Shown: piece after piece, positions 34,542 to 41,779 of the stretch | Layout of the letters: each line of letters opens with the position of its first letter | Numbering within the stretch: the first letter of the stretch is position 1 | Assembly (NCBI RefSeq): GCF_003626695.1 | Contig: NZ_RBAH01000017.1 | Coordinates: forward strand, 120,115-184,114 | Source of the DNA: Paenibacillus ginsengarvi | GTDB lineage: Bacteria; Bacillota; Bacilli; Paenibacillales; NBRC-103111 | Direction: 5' to 3' | Length of the DNA stretch: 64,000 nucleotides | Program-made: the position numbers and the translations under genes | The notes under the pieces: generated by a model | What the model was told of the DNA's origin: nothing | Seen by the model: only the letters and a program-made list of their open reading frames with translations | The model's database searches: none

Positions 34542-36638
34542 TTACTTCCGCATAACTTGAATCGACTTGACGTTCGAATGGCCGACCACAATATCTTTGG
34601 AGTCGAGCACCTTCACTTGCAGCTGGCACGTTCCCGATCGGAGTAGTTCGCCCGGCAGCTTCGCGGTTAATTCCCCGTTCGGCCCCCGATTCGTTTCAAC
34701 CGGCTTGCCGTTTGCGTATACTTTGGCCAGCGCAGGGAAATTTTTCCCCGCAATCGTAATTTCCGCTTCCCCGCCGGCTTTTACAGAATCCGGCGAAACC
34801 TGGTCGATCACCATCGGACCGAAGCCGAGGAAATAGTTCGGGTTGACGATCGGCTGCTCCATCTCCCCGTAAGCATGCTGATCCCCGAACATAATATCGT
34901 ACTGCAGCAATTCGTATTGCTTCCATACGTCGTCCGCCCGCTTCATGTCGAACGAGTAGGGCGGAACGGTCGGGGAGCGTCTGGACAGTTGTCGCAAAAA
35001 GTCGGTGTAATACGATCCCGGAACGTTCGCTTTCTCGAGTACGTAAGACCCAAGGAACGAAGGGCTCAGATTGATCGTCTCCTTCGTCTGCGGCAAGTAG
35101 TTGCTCCATACGACAACCGGGGTACGGTATATTTTGTTCGCAAAGTCCGGATCGTTATCCCCGCTGATCCACTTCGTGTCCTTGTACGCCTTGTACTCGT
35201 CTCCGAGGTACGGCAAATGGTCGCCGAAAAACACGACGATCGTCGGCTCCTCCGATGTTTCGTAGTGCTCGACGAGCGTCCGCAGCATTTTGTCCGCATC
35301 GTTGGCGCCCTTCGCATACGTTTCCAGCATCCCCTTCGTATCGATCGGAATATCCCCTTCGACCGTGAACGGATTCTCCTCGAACTTGCCGGGGTAATAG
35401 TGGAAATGATTTTCCATCGTATTGGCGAAGACGAAATCCCGCTCCTTCGTCCTGCCCGTCTGCTGAATGATCAGCTTCGCGACTTCGTTGTCGGCGATAT
35501 ACGGCCCCTCGTACACCGGATCGAAAAATTCCAGCGGGATATACTGGGCGAAGCCGAAATTTTGATACACTTTATCGGCGTTGAAGTACCAGCGGTGAAA
35601 CGGGCTGATCGCCGTCGAGTAGTAGCCGGATCTAGCCGTAATGCTCGCCAGCGAATCGATCTCGTGCGTCACATACTGGTTGTATGGGATCGTACCCTGC
35701 GGCAAAAAGCGCATCGAGTTTCCGGTCAGCACTTCGAACTCCACGTTGGCGGTCCCGCCTCCGAACTGCGGGGAGAGCAGCGTCCCTGTCGCCGTTTTCT
35801 GCTGAAGCTCATGCAGGAAGGGCATCGGATCGCTGTTGAATTTGACCGTGCCGAGCTGCGTTGGGTCCCAGAGCGATTCGCTGAGCACTACGATGATGTT
35901 CGGCTTAACGCCTTCCGTAACGCCGCCCCCTCCGATCGGAGTAACATTGCTGACGATGGCCGCGATCGACTCTTGATTGTAGTTTTCCAGCTCGTCGATG
36001 CCCATGTAGTCGATATTGAGTATCGTGGCAAGCAGCCAGCCGTTAATGTCCACGTTCGCCGACTGGTCGTACATAATCGCATTGATGCCGAAAGCGCTTT
36101 TAATTGGAAAAGGCTTGTCAGTATAAAGCACGGCGATCAGCGCGGCCGCTGCGGCGGCAAACGCGATCCGTTCCTTCCAGCGGACGACCTTGATCAGATG
36201 ATCGGTTTTGTACAGCAGCAGCCAACTGACAAACGTAAATACGATCACGTCCAGAAACAGCTGCATCGTAAAAATATTTTTCAAATATTCCACCATGCCG
36301 CTCGCTTCGCCGGTTAACACGAAGTCCCAGGGCAGCAGCGGAATGCCGAGCATCTTGGACTTGACGCCCGTAATAAGCGCGAACACGAAGCCGATGGCGG
36401 AGACGATCCAGAAGCTCAGTCTGGGCCGGCCTGTAAGCGCGACCAGTGTAAGCAGCACGCCAAAGATGATGGCTCCGTTCAAAAGCAATGCCGGAATATG
36501 GAGCACGGACCAAACTACCGCGTCCCATGTTCGATTCCGGCTGAGAGCCTCCATGAACAGCACAAGCCAGCCGGATAACAGGATCATCATATACCGGTCT
36601 TTCAAATAACCGCCCGCGGCCTTGATCCAATTCCCCAT
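34542..36638 (-). CDS. LTA synthase-like sulfatase-fold protein with TIG-like domain
   Basis: This 698-residue membrane protein has five predicted helices (~17-165) and an extracellular sulfatase-fold domain like LtaS, which polymerises glycerol phosphate. NIIVVLSESLWDP is the metal-binding strand, and the likely threonine nucleophile is in GGGTANVEFEVLTGN (~295). IVVFFGDHLPYLG supplies later metal ligands. Residues ~608-697 (IDQVSPDSVKAGGEAEITIA onward) form an IPT/TIG-like immunoglobulin domain that typical LtaS lacks. This may place it in the phosphoglycerol transferase group rather than true LtaS. Confidence 0.88.
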   Translation of the reverse strand: MGNWIKAAGGYLKDRYMMILLSGWLVLFMEALSRNRTWDAVVWSVLHIPALLLNGAIIFGVLLTLVALTGRPRLSFWIVSAIGFVFALITGVKSKMLGIPLLPWDFVLTGEASGMVEYLKNIFTMQLFLDVIVFTFVSWLLLYKTDHLIKVVRWKERIAFAAAAAALIAVLYTDKPFPIKSAFGINAIMYDQSANVDINGWLLATILNIDYMGIDELENYNQESIAAIVSNVTPIGGGGVTEGVKPNIIVVLSESLWDPTQLGTVKFNSDPMPFLHELQQKTATGTLLSPQFGGGTANVEFEVLTGNSMRFLPQGTIPYNQYVTHEIDSLASITARSGYYSTAISPFHRWYFNADKVYQNFGFAQYIPLEFFDPVYEGPYIADNEVAKLIIQQTGRTKERDFVFANTMENHFHYYPGKFEENPFTVEGDIPIDTKGMLETYAKGANDADKMLRTLVEHYETSEEPTIVVFFGDHLPYLGDEYKAYKDTKWISGDNDPDFANKIYRTPVVVWSNYLPQTKETINLSPSFLGSYVLEKANVPGSYYTDFLRQLSRRSPTVPPYSFDMKRADDVWKQYELLQYDIMFGDQHAYGEMEQPIVNPNYFLGFGPMVIDQVSPDSVKAGGEAEITIAGKNFPALAKVYANGKPVETNRGPNGELTAKLPGELLRSGTCQLQVKVLDSKDIVVGHSNVKSIQVMRK

Positions 36639-36711
36639 TTTAATCGATCTCCCAGTCTCTCTCTCTATTGTGAGTCAAAAAACTTGTAACCGGCAACTAA
36701 ACAATGAAAAC

Positions 36712-36741
36712 ATTATATCACGAGAAGAAACGGCCTTACAA
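36712..36741 (-). promoter_or_regulatory. Sigma-A promoter of the LTA synthase-like gene
   Basis: On the minus strand, TTGTAA (36741-36736), an 18-base spacer and a perfect TATAAT (36717-36712) occur, about 65 bases upstream of the start codon. Confidence 0.7.
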
Positions 36742-36788
36742 AATTATAATATTGGTATAATACCGCATTCCGCCAAAACGTAAGATAA

Positions 36789-36845
36789 CCCCACAAAGTG
36801 GAGCCTAAGCTCCGAAGTTTATTCAAATACTTTGCGGGGAGCCCC
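36789..36845. repeat. Palindromic intergenic element, copy C
   Basis: This 57-bp copy has outer arms CCCCACAAAGT and ACTTTGCGGGG, an AGCTCCGAAG core and a terminal GAGCCCC. It abuts the terminator of the spoVA operon and differs from copy B at only a few internal positions. Confidence 0.8.
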
Positions 36846-36901
36846 GAAAAAAAACCGGAAAACTTAGCCGGCCCGGTTGCATGTCCGACTCGTTTTCCGG
36901 T
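36846..36901 (-). terminator. Terminator of the spoVA operon
   Basis: On the minus strand, ACCGGAAAAC (36901-36892) pairs with GTTTTCCGGT (36863-36854), followed by eight T's. It begins just after the spoVAEb stop codon. Confidence 0.85.
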
Positions 36902-36904
36902 GCT

Positions 36905-37282
36905 TCAGCCTTTCGGCTTGACGAATGTCGCCGCAAGGAACGAAAAAATGATCGCCGCCGATATGCCGGCGCTTGTCACCTCGAAAATCCCTGTAATGAT
37001 CCCGATCCAGCCGTGCAGCTTGTACTCCGACAAAGCCCCGTGGACGAGCGCATTGCCGAAGCTCGTAATCGGCACCGTAGCTCCCGCTCCGGCGAACTCG
37101 ATGAACCGGTCGTACAAGCTTTTATCTCCGATGATAATGCCGTCCACGATCGCGCCGAGAACGACAAGCGTACTCATCGTATGCGCCGGGGTCAGTTTGC
37201 CGATATCCATCAGCAATTGGCCGATGACGCAGATCGCCCCGCCTATTACGAACGCCCATACAAATTGCATCAAATGATCCAT
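36905..37282 (-). CDS. spoVAEb: SpoVAEb, spore membrane channel subunit
   Basis: This 125-residue integral membrane protein has four hydrophobic segments and shares the fold and motifs of SpoVAC (FVIGGAICVIGQLLMDIG, GAGATVPITSFGNALVHGA). SpoVA proteins move dipicolinic acid into the forespore and out during germination. It follows spoVAD by 3 bases and ends the operon before a strong terminator. Confidence 0.93.
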   Translation of the reverse strand: MDHLMQFVWAFVIGGAICVIGQLLMDIGKLTPAHTMSTLVVLGAIVDGIIIGDKSLYDRFIEFAGAGATVPITSFGNALVHGALSEYKLHGWIGIITGIFEVTSAGISAAIIFSFLAATFVKPKG

Positions 37283-37285
37283 GGG

Positions 37286-38302
37286 TCAGCCGCCCCTTCC
37301 GCTATCGATCGCTACGGCGTGCGCGATACAAGGTATGCTCTCCCCTTGCTGGAACGTGAGCGGGGACAGCAGAGCGCCAGTAGCTACAACTAGAATCCGG
37401 TTCAAGTCGCCGGCGCGCATCCGTTTCAGCAAATGCCCGTACGTGACGACGGCGGAGCAAGCGCAGCCGCTGCCCCCCGACTGCACGTTTTGCTTATTCA
37501 CGTCGTATACCATCAGGCCGCAGTCGTAGTAGTTCGTCTGGCCGATCGGCACCCGATGCTTCTCGAACAGCTCGAGGGCAATCGAATAGCCGACTGTCGC
37601 CAAGTCGCCGGTGACGATCATATCGTAATGGCCAGGTTCGATCGCGAGATCGCGTAAGTGCGCCTGAATCGTGTCAACGGCGGCAGGAGCCATTGCCGCT
37701 CCCATATTAAACGGGTCCTTGATTCCCATATCTACGACCCGGCCGATCGTAGCCGACGTCACCCTCGGTCCCTCTCCAGAAGCCCCGAGAACGGCCGCAC
37801 CGGAGCCGGTTACCGTATACTGCGCCGTAGGCGGCTTCTGCGAGCCGTATTCGGTCGGGTAACGGAACTGCTTCTCGACCGTACAGTTATGGCTGGCCGT
37901 CGCCGCCATCGCATGCTTCGCGTACCCGGAGCTGACGATCATCGAAGCGATCGCGAGGCTTTCCATCGACGTCGAACAGGCACCGAATACGCCCAAATAA
38001 GGCATCGTCAGCGTTCTTGCGGCGAATGTGGCGCTAACGATCTGATTGAGCAAATCGCCGGCCACGAAACACTGGATATCGCCGTTTTGCAGCTTCGCGT
38101 TTTCGACGGCCAGCTTGGTCGATTCCTCCAGCAGCTTGCGCTCCGCCTTCTCCCAGCTGTCTTCATACAGCATCAATTCGCCGTGTACGATATCGAAATC
38201 TTTCGCCAGCGGCCCTTCCCCCTCGTCGGGTCCGACTACCGTCGCGGTAGACAAAATGACCGGCGGCTGCGGAAACGACCACGTTTGATGTCCGGTCAGC
38301 AT
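37286..38302 (-). CDS. spoVAD: SpoVAD, dipicolinate-binding protein
   Basis: This 338-residue protein has a thiolase-like fold and binds dipicolinic acid at the spore inner membrane. Diagnostic stretches are MLTGHQTWSFPQPPVILSTA at the start, GVFGACSTSMESLAIASMIV and ATASHNCTVEKQFRYPTEYG. ATG 38302 is chosen because AGGGGGG lies upstream and the length equals the Bacillus protein. The open frame upstream overlaps spoVAC and is spurious. It starts 2 bases after the spoVAC stop. Confidence 0.95.
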   Translation of the reverse strand: MLTGHQTWSFPQPPVILSTATVVGPDEGEGPLAKDFDIVHGELMLYEDSWEKAERKLLEESTKLAVENAKLQNGDIQCFVAGDLLNQIVSATFAARTLTMPYLGVFGACSTSMESLAIASMIVSSGYAKHAMAATASHNCTVEKQFRYPTEYGSQKPPTAQYTVTGSGAAVLGASGEGPRVTSATIGRVVDMGIKDPFNMGAAMAPAAVDTIQAHLRDLAIEPGHYDMIVTGDLATVGYSIALELFEKHRVPIGQTNYYDCGLMVYDVNKQNVQSGGSGCACSAVVTYGHLLKRMRAGDLNRILVVATGALLSPLTFQQGESIPCIAHAVAIDSGRGG

Positions 38303-38304
38303 CG

Positions 38305-38790
38305 TCAGCGCCCCCCTAAATTCAGCAGCATATGAATGATGCCGATAATAAACGCCGCCACCGTTCCGAACACGATGACCGAGCCGGCCAGCTTGAACAT
38401 ATTGCCCCCCGTTCCGAGCACGAGCCCTTCGCTGCGATGCTCGATCGCGGCCGAGCACATCGAGTTGGCGAAGCCGGTTACCGGTACGGCCGTGCCCGCG
38501 CCGGCCCACTGGGCCATTTTGTCGTACAGGCCGAGACTGGTCAGCACGACCGAGATGAAGATGAGAACGGCAACGGTCGGACTACCCGCCGTTTTTTCGG
38601 TAAAGCCGAACCAGTGAATGAACATTTCGCTGATCAGCTGGCCGATCGTGCAGATCGCTCCGCCGGTCACAAACGCCAGCAAACAGTTTCGGGCGACCGG
38701 ACGCGGCGGCTCTTTCTTTTTCGCCAGCTCCTGATATTCCTGCTGAACCGGAGTCAGCTTCTTTTTTTTCTGCGCGGCCATTGTAGCCAT
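38305..38790 (-). CDS. spoVAC: SpoVAC, spore mechanosensitive channel subunit
   Basis: This 161-residue membrane protein has a lysine-rich N-terminus (AAQKKKKLTPVQQEYQEL) and four hydrophobic segments with AFVTGGAICTIGQLISEMF and GAGTAVPVTGFANSMCSAAI. In Bacillus, SpoVAC acts as a mechanosensitive channel for dipicolinate release. GGAGCG lies before the ATG. It is the second gene of the operon after the DUF421-DUF1657 protein. Confidence 0.95.
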   Translation of the reverse strand: MATMAAQKKKKLTPVQQEYQELAKKKEPPRPVARNCLLAFVTGGAICTIGQLISEMFIHWFGFTEKTAGSPTVAVLIFISVVLTSLGLYDKMAQWAGAGTAVPVTGFANSMCSAAIEHRSEGLVLGTGGNMFKLAGSVIVFGTVAAFIIGIIHMLLNLGGR

Positions 38791-38829
38791 GTGCGTTCCG
38801 CTCCTTTGTATATCCGTTTCGGCGGCAAA

Positions 38830-39690
38830 CTATCTGGTCAAATAAGGCTCGACCTGCTTCACGATGCTTTTGAGCGTTTTGACGGACCGCTCGTAGGAGT
38901 GTTTGGCCTTCGCATCGTCCGTCGCAAGCGAGAACAACTCCAGATCGGCTTCGCATTTGCGCAGCGTGGCCCACAACACCGCGCGCTCGCTAGGCATCGG
39001 CGTTTTGATCTGATCGTCATACAGATCCACAGTTAGCTCCCCGTATCCGTCCACTTGAGCCAAGTAGACGTTCTCCTGTGCCACGCCGAGCTTGTCCAGT
39101 TCCGCTGCGAGCCACCCTCGGCTCAGGCCGGCCGTTGCCAGAGGCTCGTCCATAATTTCCCCATCCATAATAACGGTCTGGGGCTCCTGCTCGTTCGGCA
39201 TTTTGAGCCCGAGACTTTTTGGCGTAAGCGGCTGATTTTCCTGAGTCAGCATAACGCTCACTTTGCCGTCCGTCTCCAGCACGGCGAATTCGACATCGGC
39301 AAACCGGAACGCATTTTTTTTGCGCAGCTCCTCCAGCAGCTCGTCCGACGTAAACATCGCCTTTTTCAAATTGTCCTCCAGCACTTTGCCGTCCTTGATC
39401 AGTACCGTACCTTCCCCGTCGAACCATTTGCGAACATGCTTGCTCTTCATCGAGAGCCATTCGAATGCCAGCGGAATAAGCGTCCATACAAGCATCGCGG
39501 CTACCCCGTGCATGAAATGCCCTTCAATTTCCAAAGAGATGAAGCCCGCGACCTCGCCAATCGTAATTCCGACAATGTAATGGAAAAAGTTGAGCTGCGA
39601 CAGCTGCTTTTTGCCAAGCAGCCGGGTCATCAGGAACAGCACCGCGAGAGCGGCGACGGACCGGACCACGACTTGCATCCAAATCGGCAT
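38830..39690 (-). CDS. 2Duf: DUF421-DUF1657 spore membrane protein
   Basis: This 286-residue protein has three N-terminal membrane helices (~5-85) and a YetF/DUF421 domain (NFFHYIVGITIGEVAG; GTVLIKDGKVLEDNLKKAMF). Its last ~55 residues (ATLRKCEADLELFSLATDDA onward) look like the DUF1657 domain encoded separately at 39848. This fusion is called 2Duf in the mobile spoVA2mob operon that raises spore heat resistance in Bacillus. A sigma-G-like promoter lies upstream, so forespore expression is expected. Confidence 0.87.
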   Translation of the reverse strand: MPIWMQVVVRSVAALAVLFLMTRLLGKKQLSQLNFFHYIVGITIGEVAGFISLEIEGHFMHGVAAMLVWTLIPLAFEWLSMKSKHVRKWFDGEGTVLIKDGKVLEDNLKKAMFTSDELLEELRKKNAFRFADVEFAVLETDGKVSVMLTQENQPLTPKSLGLKMPNEQEPQTVIMDGEIMDEPLATAGLSRGWLAAELDKLGVAQENVYLAQVDGYGELTVDLYDDQIKTPMPSERAVLWATLRKCEADLELFSLATDDAKAKHSYERSVKTLKSIVKQVEPYLTR

Positions 39691-39750
39691 TGTTTCTTCA
39701 CCGGATCTTTCTTTCTAAAATGTAAGGATCGTCAGCACGATCGACAACGT

Positions 39751-39781
39751 TAGTATGGGTTAAAGAAACGGCTGCTTTTCA
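39751..39781 (-). promoter_or_regulatory. Sigma-G-like forespore promoter
   Basis: On the minus strand, TGAAAA (39781-39776), an 18-base spacer and CATACTA (39757-39751) occur, about 60 bases before the 2Duf gene. CATACTA is the sigma-G -10 consensus, and TGAAAA is one base from TGAATA. The genes downstream are spore genes, which supports the call. Confidence 0.7.
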
Positions 39782-39847
39782 TGTCAATTATTTACAGAAA
39801 TGAGTGGCGGGAAATGGGGAATAGTAGAGCTTAGAAAGGGAGGTGAA

Positions 39848-40060
39848 ATGAACATGACTGTCGCATCCCAAGTGAAAACTTGCCTCGCCTCCTTGAAGAG
39901 CGCGCAGGCGAGCCTGGAGTCCTTTGCGCTTAACACGCAAAACCAGGAGGCTAAAAACGTATTCGAGACTTGCGCGCAAACGACTCAACAAGTCGTCGAT
40001 CAAATCAGCTCCCGCGTGACGCAGCTGGAAAATGAAGAACCCCAGTATAAAGGGTTTTAA
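39848..40060 (+). CDS. DUF1657 small spore-operon protein
   Basis: This 70-residue helical protein (VASQVKTCLASLKSAQASLE, TQQVVDQISSRVTQLENEEP, QYKGF end) belongs to DUF1657, whose members accompany spoVA-type operons of the spoVA2mob kind. AGGGAGG precedes ATG 39848; the earlier in-frame ATG lies upstream of this site. It is divergent from the 2Duf operon rather than inside it. No sigma-G promoter could be found for it with confidence. A strong terminator follows. Confidence 0.85.
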   Translation: MNMTVASQVKTCLASLKSAQASLESFALNTQNQEAKNVFETCAQTTQQVVDQISSRVTQLENEEPQYKGF

Positions 40061-40080
40061 TCCAAAACAAACGCACAAAA

Positions 40081-40126
40081 ACAGCCGCCCCGATTCGTCC
40101 TCAGCGACGAGATTCGGGCGGCTGTT
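40081..40126. terminator. Bidirectional terminator
   Basis: ACAGCCGCCC (40081-40090) pairs with GGGCGGCTGT (40117-40126), with an inner CGTC/GACG stem. A T-run follows on the minus strand and a GTTTGG on the plus strand. It separates the DUF1657 gene from the tiny membrane peptide gene. Confidence 0.8.
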
Positions 40127-40145
40127 TGGCTTGAACTTCACTTCA

Positions 40146-40211
40146 TCACAGCACGATGAGCACAATTACAAGTAAAATGAATAAAACAAGTATGAGTACG
40201 TTCCGGGACAT
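40146..40211 (-). CDS. 21-residue single-helix membrane peptide
   Basis: This very short gene encodes MSRNVLILVLF followed by ILLVIVLIVL: a short polar start and one hydrophobic helix. TAGGAG lies 8 bases before the ATG, and a terminator follows 20 bases after the stop. The pattern resembles the tiny YjcZ-type sporulation peptides (VLFILLIIV core), but it lacks their Gly/Cys-rich ends. Position next to spore genes supports a sporulation link. Function is inferred only. Confidence 0.6.
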   Translation of the reverse strand: MSRNVLILVLFILLVIVLIVL

Positions 40212-40303
40212 GGAACCGACTCCTATCCTAAGCGATTTAGATTAGATTCGATAGGATCAGTATATGCCGGCAAAACCGGAACGTACTGGGCTGCCGCCGG
40301 GCT

Positions 40304-41485
40304 TTAAACGCCCGCATGCGCAAGCTGGCTCTCCCAGCTTGGCAGCGGCATGCAGCGGGCGGACATAATCGCTTCCAGCGCGCGGAAAGAAGCGGTCTCC
40401 ATATGCATCGCTTCCATCCTTCGCCTCATGGCCGCAAGGCGGTCCCCCCGTTCGAGCAGACCCAGCACCGCGCCAAGCAGCTGCTTTTCGTCCGTTGCGC
40501 GAACGGCAAGACCCGCCTCCGTCAAAAATTCGGCGTTATCTTCCTCCTGACCTGGCAGCGGTCGATACAGCACCATCGGCAGACGCATCGCGATCGCCTC
40601 CGTCGTCGTCAGCCCGCCGGGTTTGGTCACGACGAGATCGGATGCAGCCATATACTGCTCCATGTTCCGGACAAATCCGGTCAAGCGTACGTCATGGCCG
40701 GGCGCCTCGCAGTCAAGCCGTTCGCTCAGTTTTCGGCGCAGCTTCTCGTTATGCCCGCATATGACGACCACTTGAACGCGATCCGACTTGGCCGACTCCA
40801 TCATCAGCCGGACGGCATCCTCATGCATCATGCCGTAGCCGCCCCCCATCAGCAGCAGCACCGGCTTGTGCGGATCGAGGCCCAGCTTCTGTCGGAGCGC
40901 CGGACGGTCCGTCTGGAACGCGCCGGTACTAAACGGAGGCCGGATCGGAATACCCGTTACCTCGATCCGTCCTGCTGCGATGCCCGAGCGGATCAGTCCC
41001 CGCCGCACCTTCTCCGAGCCGACGACATACAAATCCGTGCCGGGATGAACCCAATAGCTGTGATCCGTATGGTCGGTTATAACCGTGACCGCGGGTATAT
41101 CGGTCATGCCCGCCTGCTTCAGCGCCGATATGGCGGCGGCTGCTAGTGGAAACGTGCAAACTACGACGCTCGGACGGACATCCTCCAGCAGACGGGCGAT
41201 GCGCCGCAGCCCATACCAGCGAAGCCGGCTGCTCATGGCCGACAGCGTCGTTCCTTTTTTCGTATGGCGAAACAAATAGCCGTAGACGGACGGGAATTTT
41301 TGCACCCCTTGATGAAAAACGGCTTTGCTGATACCGTGCAGCCGCGGCAGCGTCCATTCCATAAAGTCCACAATAACCGGCTCCATGTTCGGCCGGGTCA
41401 GCCTGCATGTTTCGAGCAGCGCCTGCGCCGCTTGCTTGTGTCCTTCCCCGTACGGTCCCGACAAAATTAATATTTTTCCATTCAC
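40304..41485 (-). CDS. MGDG-synthase/UgtP-type glycosyltransferase
   Basis: This 393-residue GT28 enzyme has an N-terminal MGDG-synthase domain (ILILSGPYGEGHKQAAQALL) and a C-terminal GT-B donor-binding half (LLMGGGYGMM, VTKPGGLTTTEAIAM). Relatives such as Bacillus UgtP add glucose to diacylglycerol, giving glycolipids that anchor lipoteichoic acid. The LTA synthase-like gene 4 kb away makes that role attractive but not certain. It has no signal peptide and is probably a peripheral membrane enzyme. Confidence 0.87.
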   Translation of the reverse strand: MNGKILILSGPYGEGHKQAAQALLETCRLTRPNMEPVIVDFMEWTLPRLHGISKAVFHQGVQKFPSVYGYLFRHTKKGTTLSAMSSRLRWYGLRRIARLLEDVRPSVVVCTFPLAAAAISALKQAGMTDIPAVTVITDHTDHSYWVHPGTDLYVVGSEKVRRGLIRSGIAAGRIEVTGIPIRPPFSTGAFQTDRPALRQKLGLDPHKPVLLLMGGGYGMMHEDAVRLMMESAKSDRVQVVVICGHNEKLRRKLSERLDCEAPGHDVRLTGFVRNMEQYMAASDLVVTKPGGLTTTEAIAMRLPMVLYRPLPGQEEDNAEFLTEAGLAVRATDEKQLLGAVLGLLERGDRLAAMRRRMEAMHMETASFRALEAIMSARCMPLPSWESQLAHAGV

Positions 41486-41725
41486 TTTTTAGCACCGCCC
41501 TATTCCAAAGCTTATGGCTCTATCATACCGTCAAGGTCGGAGACGCCGAAACGGACCGCCGCCGTATACGTACCCGTACCAAAGTCCAGTAAACGGGCTG
41601 GTCCCGTTCTCCTCGAGCTTACACCGCAGCAGGTGCGGATCGAAGAACGTGAGCTTATCCGTATCTCTACCGAAAGTATACAGATGACGGCAACATTTTT
41701 ATGCCCGCAAATTAAGAACCTTTTT

Positions 41726-41746
41726 CATAGACGACTATGCTATAAT
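41726..41746 (+). promoter_or_regulatory. Extended -10 promoter and inverted repeat before the sia operon
   Basis: TGCTATAAT at 41738-41746 is an extended -10 element; no good -35 is present. The perfect inverted repeat CATAG-ACGA-CTATG (41726-41739) abuts it and could be an operator. The kinase gene starts 34 bases downstream. Confidence 0.6.
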
Positions 41747-41779
41747 GAGTCACAACTTAAGCTGTAGGGGAGGATTATT

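Noticed and set aside
36789..36845. Palindromic element C as a plain terminator
   Set aside because: It lacks a T-run, a separate strong terminator lies just beside it, and similar copies occur in gene leaders.
38303..38509. Upstream extension of the spoVAD frame
   Set aside because: It overlaps spoVAC, is Arg/Gly-rich and is longer than the family. The ribosome binding site supports ATG 38302.
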